NCBI RefSeq assembly: GCF_947503415.1
Contig: NZ_CANNDS010000005.1
Span: 62,001-126,000 of the forward strand
DNA from: an uncultured Tateyamaria sp.
Lineage (GTDB): Bacteria > Pseudomonadota > Alphaproteobacteria > Rhodobacterales > Rhodobacteraceae
Length of the DNA: 64,000 nt
Direction: 5' to 3'
Shown in pieces: positions 57,026 to 64,000 of this stretch. Position numbers and translations under genes: made by a program. Under the pieces are notes generated by a model. It saw only the letters and a list, made by a program, of their open reading frames with translations. It ran no database searches and was not told the origin of the DNA. Positions within the stretch are counted from its first letter, which is position 1, and each line of letters starts with the position of its first letter.

Positions 57026-57067
57026 CCTGTCCCCGCGGAGACAGGTGATTTGTCCCCGCGGGGACAA
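57025..57067 (+). terminator. tandem palindromes after sufS (probable terminators)
   Basis: ACCTGTC ... GACAGGT (7-bp stem, 57025-57046) is followed by the perfect 18-nt palindrome TTGTCCCCGCGGGGACAA (57050-57067). The two share the core TGTCCCCGCGG. They overlap the sufS stop and could terminate the operon, though no T-run follows. Confidence 0.55.
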
Positions 57068-57372
57068 GGTGTTCTTTGGGGTATCGGGATTTTAACAGAT
57101 CTCTGAAACCACTCCGATTTCAATGGATTACGCAACGCACGGTCGGTTTTGCCGAAATTAACCAGCCGCGCGCGATGCTGCTGCCCGAGAGCGGGCGGCG
57201 CTGGTTTTTCCTTTGCGACGGATAATTTGGGGGGCGGTTCCATGCCTCGTGTCTGCGTTGTCACACGGCCAGAGCGTCTGCGACCCCTTGCTTGGAAACC
57301 AAATGGCACGTGTCGTACCGGTGCTCGCTTGCCAAGCAAAAACCCAAGCACCATAGTCGTCGAGAGATGTGC
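57068..57372. other. intergenic region before the secreted hydrolase gene
   Basis: No convincing gene is seen here. A short frame from about 57242 (MPRVCVVTRPERLRP...) lacks support and runs into the hydrolase gene. It contains the 8-bp inverted repeat TTGCTTGG (57288-57295) / CCAAGCAA (57332-57339), 33 nt before the hydrolase start, which could be an operator. Promoter boxes were not clear. Confidence 0.5.
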
Positions 57373-58923
57373 ATGTTTTTTCAACGACATGGCCCATGGG
57401 CCATCGGTTTGTCTCTGATCTTGACCCTGTTTCTGGCCGCCAAGGCCTGGGCTGACGCGGACCGGCGGGCTATGCTGGAAATGCCGGATGGCGTGCGACT
57501 GGAGACGTTCATCTATTTGCCGGATCAACAGCCATCACCGGTTGTCTTGATGCGCACGCCGTACCGGTTTCCCGCGCAAAGCGAAGCCTATTACGATGCT
57601 TTTGCGGATGAATTGACCCGCCGTGGATACACATTCGTGATGCAGAACCTGCGAGGCCGATTTGGATCGGAGGGTGTTTTTGATCCGTTCGAAAATGCAG
57701 TCGAGGACGGGGCCGCGACCGTGCGGTGGATCATGGCTCAGCCATGGTCAAATGGACGGATCGGGACCATTGGCGGGTCGTATAACGGATACACCGCGCT
57801 GGCCGCTGCCGCTGGTGCGCCGGAGGTGCAAGCCGTCATTGCGGACGATCCGGCGCTTGATCTGTGGGCAGGGCGCCGTGGCGACGCGGTGGGGTTGTTG
57901 CCCGTCCTGTGGCTGTACTTGCTGGATCATGGGCGGTGGCCGGATGAGGCCGAAAAGGAGCGGGCGAACAATGTCCGGGACCCAAGCCAGATCGACAACA
58001 GCCTTTTGGGTCGTGATGATCCATATTGGGACACCTACATCGCGGGCCGCACAGGCACCTCAGACAAGAGCCTGCGCGCTGATATTGACCGGATTTGCGC
58101 ACCCGTTCTGGTGATCAAATCCAAGAGCGAGGGGTGGGAGGATCCTGTTGATCTGTGGAAAGCATTGCGCCAGTCCGGGTGTCCGGAGCATCGCGCAGAT
58201 CACCAACTGATCGTCAGCGCCGAAGATCATACCTTTCACCTCAATCAGTTTGGCAAGGTCGAAACGGATGTGACCGCGCGGATCATTGCGTGGCTGGATC
58301 ATTGGTTGCGGGACGGGGACCTGACCGACACTGCGCCGGTTCTGTACCGCCCTGACGACGCCGAGCCGTTTCGAACAGCGGATGATTGGCCGATCAGGGG
58401 TGCTGAGACATCGTTCTACCTTGGGCGTCGTTTCAGCCTGACGGGCAATGCACCTTTGTTGGCGGCACCCGATGCCGGCATGAAGGTCCACGCCTTGCAG
58501 ATCGATCCGGCAAAGATGTCGCCCTGCGGCGATTACCCAAGCCAGACCTATCTGACAGCGCCGTTGGAGCGGGACATCCTTGTCGCAGGACCCATGCGCC
58601 TCGATCTGTTTGCGCGGGCGACAACGCCCATAGCCGGGTTCAGCGCGCAGGTGTACGATTATGATCCAGACCGCGCGGAACCACTGGAATTTGTTACGTT
58701 CGGCGTGACCCACGCCGAGGGGTTGGATGCCAGTCTGCCGGCGCGCCTGACCCTCGATATGCACTCTGTCAGTCATCGGTTCAAAGCAGGCACACGCATC
58801 GCCTTGTCGATTGGCGGCACGGCCTGTGGCTATGCTGAGGTGGACCATCCGGACGCCACGTACGAGATTTTGCACGGCACAAATGCGCCGTCCCGGCTGA
58901 TTATGGAGGCGGTGGCGGAATGA
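57373..58923 (+). CDS. secreted CocE/NonD-family hydrolase (S15 type)
   Basis: The 516-residue protein has a signal peptide (MFFQRHGPWAIGLSLILTLFLAAKAWADA) and the CocE/NonD alpha/beta hydrolase layout: DGVRLETFIYLP, VVLMRTPYRFP, QNLRGRFGSEG, the Ser nucleophile in GTIGGSYNGYTALAAA, and a C-terminal jelly-roll (GPMRLDLFARATTPIAGFSAQVYDYDP). Family members are acyl or peptide hydrolases such as cocaine esterase and cephalosporin acylases. ATG 57373 is chosen; ATG 57367 is just before it. The stop overlaps the Sfp start (ATGA). In this setting it might process the NRPS product outside the cytoplasm. Confidence 0.85.
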   Translation: MFFQRHGPWAIGLSLILTLFLAAKAWADADRRAMLEMPDGVRLETFIYLPDQQPSPVVLMRTPYRFPAQSEAYYDAFADELTRRGYTFVMQNLRGRFGSEGVFDPFENAVEDGAATVRWIMAQPWSNGRIGTIGGSYNGYTALAAAAGAPEVQAVIADDPALDLWAGRRGDAVGLLPVLWLYLLDHGRWPDEAEKERANNVRDPSQIDNSLLGRDDPYWDTYIAGRTGTSDKSLRADIDRICAPVLVIKSKSEGWEDPVDLWKALRQSGCPEHRADHQLIVSAEDHTFHLNQFGKVETDVTARIIAWLDHWLRDGDLTDTAPVLYRPDDAEPFRTADDWPIRGAETSFYLGRRFSLTGNAPLLAAPDAGMKVHALQIDPAKMSPCGDYPSQTYLTAPLERDILVAGPMRLDLFARATTPIAGFSAQVYDYDPDRAEPLEFVTFGVTHAEGLDASLPARLTLDMHSVSHRFKAGTRIALSIGGTACGYAEVDHPDATYEILHGTNAPSRLIMEAVAE

Positions 58924-59672
58924 CCGGGGTGGGGGCTTACAACACGATGCCGCTGGCGTCGGTCACGTCTCCCCAATCGGGAGAGGTGCATGTCTGGCAG
59001 GTGTCCCTGTCCACGTTGCGCGCCTCGGGCGATGGGTGGACCGGACTGAGCCCGGAGGAACAGGCGCGGTATCGCCGGTTTCGCCGTGATGAAGATGCGC
59101 ATCGATTTGCGGCCCGGCGCACGGCATTGCGGCATATTCTGTCGGCCTATCTGCAGTGTGACCTGGCAGAGGTTGCATATGAGACCATGGATGCTGCGGG
59201 CAAGCCGGTTTTGGCGCAGCCCCATCAGGGAGAGGTTGTGTTCAATGCCTCATCCTCTGCCGACATCGCCTTGATTGCGGTGGCGCAAGAGGGAACGATA
59301 GGTGTGGACGTTGAATATGCGCGGCCCTTTGAGGATATGGGCCAGATCGCGCGGCAGTACTTCACGGTGGATGAGGTCGCCCGGTTGGAGGCGCGACCGC
59401 CATCGCAGCGCTGTGATGCGTTTTATCGTCTCTGGACCTCGAAGGAGGCGCTCTTGAAGGCTGAGGGCGCGGGTCTGCCCGGTGGGTTGGACCGGTTCGA
59501 GGTGTCGTCCGATCCATCGCGTCCGCCTGAGCTGCTGGACGACGCTGCAGGTCCCGCACGGTTTCATCTGTATGCGGCTGATCCGGGCAACGGGTATTTT
59601 GGCGCCGTTGCAACGGATAGGCCGGACCTTAGCGTCTTGCACTTTGCCTTTGATCCCGGCGATCTGCGGTGA
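58920..59672 (+). CDS. 4'-phosphopantetheinyl transferase (Sfp type)
   Basis: The 250-residue enzyme attaches the phosphopantetheine arm of CoA to carrier proteins. Motifs are RFAARRTALRHIL, the Mg-binding IGVDVEYARP, and WTSKEALLKAEGAGLPGG. The Sfp type acts on NRPS peptidyl carrier domains, fitting the NRPS encoded on the opposite strand. It starts inside the hydrolase stop, and its 3' end overlaps the thioesterase gene by 44 nt in convergent orientation. Confidence 0.92.
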   Translation: MTGVGAYNTMPLASVTSPQSGEVHVWQVSLSTLRASGDGWTGLSPEEQARYRRFRRDEDAHRFAARRTALRHILSAYLQCDLAEVAYETMDAAGKPVLAQPHQGEVVFNASSSADIALIAVAQEGTIGVDVEYARPFEDMGQIARQYFTVDEVARLEARPPSQRCDAFYRLWTSKEALLKAEGAGLPGGLDRFEVSSDPSRPPELLDDAAGPARFHLYAADPGNGYFGAVATDRPDLSVLHFAFDPGDLR

Positions 59673-60420
59673 GCATCTGAACGTCGCGGTGCACTTGATC
59701 CAGTAGGGCGCTCGCATGATCCCGCAGATAAAAATGCCCGCCATCGAACATGGTGCGGGATGTGGGAGCGCTGGTGCAGGTGGCCCATGCCTCCAACGCG
59801 TCTGGCGGGGTGTCGCGGTCATCTTCTCCGGCGTAAACACAAATGGGTATGTCCAGCGGCGGCTCGGCCCGACATGTGTAGGTTTCGACCAGTTTAAAAT
59901 CGGCGCGCAGCAGCGGCAGTAGCAGGTCCATTAGCTCAGCATTGGCAAACACGTCTTTGGGCGTGCCGTCCAATGCGCCGACGGCCTGTTTGAAGTCGGC
60001 GTCTTGCAGGCCGTGGATCGGCGGGCGTGTGTCGGGCAGATGCGGGCCGCCATAGCCTGACACCAGCAGGGCCTCTGGCTGGCGCAATCCGAGACGGCGC
60101 AGGGCGCGCGCAAGCTCGAAGCTGATGAGCGCGCCCATGGAATGGCCGAACAGCACAAATGGCCGGTCCAGATACCCTGCGATGCCCTTGGCGGTTTGTG
60201 TTGCCAGCTCTTGAACGGTGTCGATGGGCCGCTCCGACAGGCGCCGCTCGCGACCGGGCAGATGCACCGGCCAAACCTCCGCGGTTGTTCTGAGCGCTGA
60301 TGGCCAACCCCGGTAGATCGATGCCCCGGCGCCAGCGTAAGGCAGGCAGAACATCCGGCAGCCGGCGCTTGGGTCTGGCATCGGGCAGCTTGCCCAGGCG
60401 GGTTTTGCCGATGCGCGCAT
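59629..60420 (-). CDS. type II thioesterase
   Basis: The 263-residue alpha/beta hydrolase is an external thioesterase that edits stalled carrier proteins or releases products. It has MFCLPYAGAGASIYRGW, the Ser nucleophile in FGHSMGALISFELARAL, an Asp in VYAGEDDRDTP and the His in FDGGHFYLRDH. It is the last gene of the minus-strand NRPS operon, 5 nt after mbtH. A proofreading role is inferred from family. Confidence 0.9.
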   Translation of the reverse strand: MRASAKPAWASCPMPDPSAGCRMFCLPYAGAGASIYRGWPSALRTTAEVWPVHLPGRERRLSERPIDTVQELATQTAKGIAGYLDRPFVLFGHSMGALISFELARALRRLGLRQPEALLVSGYGGPHLPDTRPPIHGLQDADFKQAVGALDGTPKDVFANAELMDLLLPLLRADFKLVETYTCRAEPPLDIPICVYAGEDDRDTPPDALEAWATCTSAPTSRTMFDGGHFYLRDHASALLDQVHRDVQMLTADRRDQRQSARR

Positions 60421-60425
60421 GGGCG

Positions 60426-60644
60426 TCAGGTGGTCCCTTGCTGTTCCGCCTCTTCCATCGCGTTGCGCAAGGACAGCGGGCGCATATCAGTCCAGACTTC
60501 CTCTATGTAGTCCAGTGCGTCCTCCTTGGATTTGCCTTCGGTGACGGCTTTCCAACCAATTGGCAGCTCCCGGTCCACGGGCCAGATTGAATACTGCTCT
60601 TCGTGGTTGACCACGACGCTGTAGAGTGTGTCATCTTCGGCCAT
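60426..60644 (-). CDS. MbtH-like protein
   Basis: The 72-residue protein has the MbtH signature [19 protein letters not shown] and [23 protein letters not shown]. MbtH-like proteins bind NRPS adenylation domains and allow their folding or activity. AAGGAG lies 10 nt before the ATG. Its presence indicates that the upstream adenylation domain may be MbtH-dependent. Confidence 0.95.
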   Translation of the reverse strand: MAEDDTLYSVVVNHEEQYSIWPVDRELPIGWKAVTEGKSKEDALDYIEEVWTDMRPLSLRNAMEEAEQQGTT

Positions 60645-60659
60645 TACGCGCGTTCTCCT

Positions 60660-61535
60660 TTATGCATCGTCTACCCAATCCTCATCTTGCAACCTGCGGC
60701 GGCAGCGTAGGCACGCGCCGTCTGCCCTGTCCTCAAAGACCTCGATTTCAGCGTCCTTGGCGTTTTCACCCGCGTTCAGGTTGAACCGAAGCCCGTCGTC
60801 GTCTTCGATCCACCCCGCCTTGGTGAAGATGCGCAACATGCCATCGTCGCTGTCGGCCTCATCGGTGGTGGATGCGGCTCTGGTCTGGGCGGCACCGTCA
60901 CCATTCATGCCTTCGATGGCGAACTGAGCGGTGATGGTCGGCTCTTCTTCGGGTTTTGCGGCCATGCGTGCCGCGATGGTAGGTCGCTCAGAAACCTTCT
61001 TGACCTTGAATAGCGCCGGTTCCGGGTGCGCCCCATCCGGTTTGTCCGTCAGCTTTGCGTCCACCGAGGCTGCCATCTCGTGCAGATCCTGCGTCGGGTT
61101 TTCTTGCGAAATGCGGTGCAGGCTGTTGCCGCGCAGAAATGCGACCGTCCGGTCATCGGGTGTAACAAAGCCCACGTCGCCCACGCCTTCGGTTGTCGTT
61201 TGCAGATCAACGGGCACGTGGAATTCACCCAGAAAACTCCACAGCGCCTGTTCTGCTTCAGCAAAGCTGCCATATTCGAAACTGTCGACCAGCACCGGGT
61301 TTTCTTCGGGCGCCTTGCGCGGCGCGCGGTCTTCGGTCAGCCATGTTGTCTTGCGCATCCGACCACCGCTTGGCAGGTTGAGCGTCAGCGCGCGTTTGAT
61401 ATGGGCGCGGACAATTTCCTGACCCAGCATCCGATACCGCCGCACAAAGAAACCGCTTTGATGTCGGGCCTGAAACAGTCGTTCATCGATGCCGTATTTG
61501 CTGCGAAGTGCGTTGATCTGGGTTGGCAACAGCAT
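60660..61535 (-). CDS. unrecognised protein in the NRPS operon
   Basis: The 291-residue protein (MLLPTQINALRSKYGIDERLFQARHQ ...) has no domain I can name. The N-terminal third is basic with several Arg pairs (FFVRRYRMLGQEIVRAHIKRALTLNLPSGGRMRK). The middle is acidic, and the C-terminus carries one CxxC pair (GACLRCRRRLQDEDW). AAGGTGATC before ATG 61535 supports that start. It is 15 nt from mbtH and 20 nt from the transglutaminase-like gene, so it belongs to the NRPS operon. Role unknown. Confidence 0.75.
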   Translation of the reverse strand: MLLPTQINALRSKYGIDERLFQARHQSGFFVRRYRMLGQEIVRAHIKRALTLNLPSGGRMRKTTWLTEDRAPRKAPEENPVLVDSFEYGSFAEAEQALWSFLGEFHVPVDLQTTTEGVGDVGFVTPDDRTVAFLRGNSLHRISQENPTQDLHEMAASVDAKLTDKPDGAHPEPALFKVKKVSERPTIAARMAAKPEEEPTITAQFAIEGMNGDGAAQTRAASTTDEADSDDGMLRIFTKAGWIEDDDGLRFNLNAGENAKDAEIEVFEDRADGACLRCRRRLQDEDWVDDA

Positions 61536-61555
61536 GAGATCACCTTTTGGCGGGT

Positions 61556-62695
61556 TTAATAGACGAGGCGGCGGCGTCTTGTGGTTGGCTGCGCCTGACA
61601 AATGTACCTGGATTCGGGACTGACCAGGAAATCACGGTAACTGCTGGCGTAGGACCAGCCGAAATTGATGTCCGATGGCATGAAGGCCGAAAGGCCCACG
61701 GATGGCGGAGCCGGGAAAAACACCGCCACACACGCGTCATACACCTCGTCCAGATCGGAACAGGCACCTTCCCATGCGACCTCGTGATAGTTGAAGAACC
61801 CGGTGCCGCAGACCGGGCCAAAGAAGGGCGCGCCGATCGGGCGCATCAGGTTGCAGCGGAAGGGCACGATCTGATTGAACATCCGGGACTGCCAGAGATC
61901 CGCGCCGAGGACATTGGCAAAGGTCGACACGATCGTAGCACAGTCGGTGCAATTGACCCGGGGACCACGACCATATTCCCCTGCAAGCCGTTCAAGAAAC
62001 GCCGAGCAATCGAATTCGGGAAAGGAATAGTTCGTCGGATTTCCCCCTCGGCAATCGTAAGCAACCCGGCGTGGTCCGAGGTTGTAGACGGCTGCGGTAA
62101 TTGCGGTAGCCGCCGCGTCCGGTGTGTGCGTGAAGGCGGCCCATCGGCAGGCCCATTCCAGCACTTCGGCCCAAGGCAACTGCGTGTTGGCCGCGGTGAA
62201 CGGCGTCTGCACCCACGGCCGTGTTGGTTGGCGCAAGATCACGTAAATGCGGTGCCGCGTCGTTTCAAAATCGTTCCATGGTCCGGCAAAGCTTTCCTTG
62301 TATTGCCAGGTCCAGTTCACGTCGAATGCGCCCACGCCGGTTTGCACCAATGCCGGGGCTTGCAGCGTCAGTCGCAGGCCATTGCGTTTGCCGTTTGCGG
62401 CAAAGTTGACCGTCGCGGTTTCGGTCGGACCCAGAATGTTGAACTCCAACGGGTTGGTCGGAACCGCCCGTACAAAAACGCGCGTGTTGGAGGGGCCAAG
62501 CAGATCGATTGCAACGTCGATCCGGGCGCTTAGTGCGTCCGAGATGGCGTAGGCGGCAGGGAACACCTCCGGGTCGCCCTTTATCCATTCGGGGACACGG
62601 CCCGGGTCGCTGCCGTTCCGGCGAATGTTCAGTGCGCCCCGGCGGGAGGATGCAGGATCGTGGTTGAAGGTGATGCTTGCCAGTGTGACGGTCAT
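61556..62695 (-). CDS. transglutaminase-like protein coupled to NRPS
   Basis: The 379-residue protein has an N-terminal beta-rich region (about residues 1-155) and a C-terminal region with a transglutaminase-like triad: Cys249 in RGPRVNCTDCATIVSTFANVLGADLW, His304 in FFNYHEVAWEG and Asp320 in LDEVYDACV. The spacing C-x-D-x-A and His to Asp of 16 fits the transglutaminase core. No signal peptide. The start overlaps the NRPS stop (ATGA). Amide formation or chain release is possible, as for AdmF in andrimid synthesis. Homology is inferred by eye. Confidence 0.65.
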   Translation of the reverse strand: MTVTLASITFNHDPASSRRGALNIRRNGSDPGRVPEWIKGDPEVFPAAYAISDALSARIDVAIDLLGPSNTRVFVRAVPTNPLEFNILGPTETATVNFAANGKRNGLRLTLQAPALVQTGVGAFDVNWTWQYKESFAGPWNDFETTRHRIYVILRQPTRPWVQTPFTAANTQLPWAEVLEWACRWAAFTHTPDAAATAITAAVYNLGPRRVAYDCRGGNPTNYSFPEFDCSAFLERLAGEYGRGPRVNCTDCATIVSTFANVLGADLWQSRMFNQIVPFRCNLMRPIGAPFFGPVCGTGFFNYHEVAWEGACSDLDEVYDACVAVFFPAPPSVGLSAFMPSDINFGWSYASSYRDFLVSPESRYICQAQPTTRRRRLVY

Positions 62696-64000
62696 GCGCC
62701 TGTTGTCCGTTTGCGTTGGCGCGCAGTGCGCGAGATTGGTTTGATGCCGCCTTGTCGGGACGGTGTGGATGGAGCTTCGGTGGGATCTGGTGATTGAGCC
62801 TGCGCGTCTGTGGTGTCATCCGCGTCAATGATGCGGGCAAGGCCCTCCACTGTGGGGTTCTCGAAAACGGTGCGCAGGGCAAGGTCGACGCCAAGGTCGC
62901 GTTTGATCCGCGAGGCAAGCTGCGTCACCCGCAGTGAATGGCCACCGATGTCGAAGAAATTGTCCGTCCGTTCAAAGTCATCCCGTTCAAGAACGGCGGC
63001 CCAAATTTGCGCCAGTTTCTCCTCGGTAGAGCCTTTGGGTGTGTCCTGCGCTGCGGTTCTTGATGTGGGTTTGGCGGGTTTTGTGCGCGGCTCGGGAAGG
63101 GCTGCGCGGTCAATCTTGCCGTTTCGGTTGAGCGGCAGGGTGTCCAGGTGCACGATGGTCTCTGGCAGCGCGTAGGATGGCATGGTCTTGGCCAAGGCCG
63201 ATGTGAGTTTGTTGCTCAGGTCGTCCGGGGCATCGCTGGCAGGCACGACATAGGCGAGGATGCGTCGCGCTTCTCCCTCTCCCTTGCAGACGACCACGGC
63301 CTGAGCCACGGAAGGCTCCGCCAGCAGCAATGCCTCGATCTCGCTCAGCTCGATCCGGTAGCCGCGCAGTTTGATTTGCGTGTCGATCCGTTCAAGGAAT
63401 ACGATGCGCCCCTCGGCGTCCTGAAGTACCCGGTCGCCAGTGCGGTAGAGCCGCGCGCCGGGTGTGTCGGAGTAGGGATCAGGCAGAAACGACTGTGCTG
63501 TCAGTGCAGCCCGGCCCGCATAGCCGTGCGCCAGGCCGTCGCCACCAAGGTAGAGCTCTCCCGGTGCCCCCTGCGGGACCGGGCGCAGTTGCCTGTCCAA
63601 CACATATGCTGATGTGTGGCCGATGGCATGTCCGATGGGCGGTGCAATCTGGTCGGGTTCGATCGTGGTCAGGTGCTGCCACGTGGCAAAGGTCGTGCTT
63701 TCGGTCGGGCCGTAGACATGCAGCAACCGCTTTGGTCCGCGCCCATTCAGCACGGCACGGACGGCTTGCAGATCAGCGGCCTCACCGCCGAACATCAGCG
63801 TGTCGAGGCTTTGGAATGCGTCGGTACGTTCTGCCGCGATGCGATTGAACAAGGCCGTGGTCAGGAACATCGTGGTGATACGCTTGGCGTCCAATGCGAG
63901 GGCCAGTGCATCGGGTGACAGCACCGTGTCCCTGTCCAGCGCGACCGTCGTGCCGCCATTCAGTAAAGCGCCCCAGATTTCGAACGTGGCGGCGTCGAAG
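62692..64000 (-). CDS. non-ribosomal peptide synthetase (partial, 5' end outside window)
   Basis: About 435 C-terminal residues are visible. They comprise an adenylation domain from FDAATFEIWGALLNGG (beyond the first Met in this frame) through LMFGGEAAD, HVYGPTESTTFATW, GELYLGGDGLAHGY, YRTGDRV and NRNGKIDRAALP, then a carrier domain DNFFDIGGHSLRVTQLASR with the modified Ser. A Pro/Ser/Thr-rich tail of about 40 residues ends in GGIKPISRTARQRKRTTGA. No thioesterase or condensation domain follows. The gene continues past the window edge. The substrate is not predicted with confidence. Confidence 0.93.
   Translation of the reverse strand, partial: FDAATFEIWGALLNGGTTVALDRDTVLSPDALALALDAKRITTMFLTTALFNRIAAERTDAFQSLDTLMFGGEAADLQAVRAVLNGRGPKRLLHVYGPTESTTFATWQHLTTIEPDQIAPPIGHAIGHTSAYVLDRQLRPVPQGAPGELYLGGDGLAHGYAGRAALTAQSFLPDPYSDTPGARLYRTGDRVLQDAEGRIVFLERIDTQIKLRGYRIELSEIEALLLAEPSVAQAVVVCKGEGEARRILAYVVPASDAPDDLSNKLTSALAKTMPSYALPETIVHLDTLPLNRNGKIDRAALPEPRTKPAKPTSRTAAQDTPKGSTEEKLAQIWAAVLERDDFERTDNFFDIGGHSLRVTQLASRIKRDLGVDLALRTVFENPTVEGLARIIDADDTTDAQAQSPDPTEAPSTPSRQGGIKPISRTARQRKRTTGA

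Noticed and set aside
57025-57067. CRISPR-like repeat after sufS
   Set aside because: Only two palindromes that differ in sequence and share no regular spacer; better explained as terminators.
57149-57418. 89-codon frame upstream of the secreted hydrolase
   Set aside because: No family, no conserved ribosome site, and it overlaps the hydrolase signal peptide in another frame.

Overview
The window reads as chromosomal DNA of a marine alphaproteobacterium of the Rhodobacterales (Roseobacter-like). The basis is the high GC content, the gene families (usg, cckA, YdcH/DUF465, PhoX, a DmdB-type acyl-CoA ligase, an IscR with a single Cys), an alphaproteobacterial LexA box (GAAC-N7-GAAC) before recA, a CtrA site (TTAA-N7-TTAAC) before cckA and an Irr/ICE-like palindrome before iscR. 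No phage, insertion sequence or CRISPR array was seen. The only RNA gene found is a tRNA-Gly(CCC).

Layout. 1-5.9 kb: a truncated DUF4198 gene divergent from a HupE/UreJ-like membrane protein, a ThiE-like protein, a TrmJ-like RNA methyltransferase, heme A synthase and an M32 carboxypeptidase. 6-10.8 kb: an orphan secreted protein, gyrA and usg. 10.8-17.4 kb: a radical SAM protein, the sugar-phosphate operon zwf-pgl-pgi and an animal-type heme peroxidase. 17.6-26.1 kb: a DmdB-like CoA ligase, a sensor kinase, PPK2, PhoX, a sulfatase/phosphonate-hydrolase-like enzyme, NrtS and the tRNA. 26.2-31.8 kb: a methyltransferase coupled to a ferredoxin-ASKHA corrinoid activase, an agmatinase-family enzyme and an orphan one-heme secreted protein. 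31.9-48.6 kb: mainly housekeeping and regulation (guaB, an RsmB-like methyltransferase, cckA, recA, alaS, typA, SMR exporter, Lrp regulator, class II amidotransferase, icd, HD hydrolase, alpha/beta hydrolase).

48.7-57.0 kb holds the Fe-S assembly (suf) operon: iscR, a NifS/IscS-type desulfurase, sufB, two tiny membrane proteins, a YbjQ protein, sufC, sufD, two YIP1-like membrane proteins and sufS, most of them start/stop coupled. Its promoter is overlaid by the Irr-type palindrome, and it ends in two tandem palindromes.

57.4-64.0 kb is the accessory part and the best candidate for an undescribed system. On the minus strand are an NRPS (cut by the window end), a protein with an apparent transglutaminase-type Cys-His-Asp triad whose start overlaps the NRPS stop, an unrecognised 291-residue protein, an MbtH-like protein and a type II thioesterase. 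A convergent plus-strand pair encodes a secreted CocE-type hydrolase and an Sfp-type phosphopantetheinyl transferase. The visible NRPS end is A-PCP with no thioesterase domain, so chain release or tailoring by the transglutaminase-like partner is plausible.

A dispersed intergenic repeat (GC hairpin followed by an A/T-rich tail) recurs just after gene ends: four full copies and one tail-only relative.
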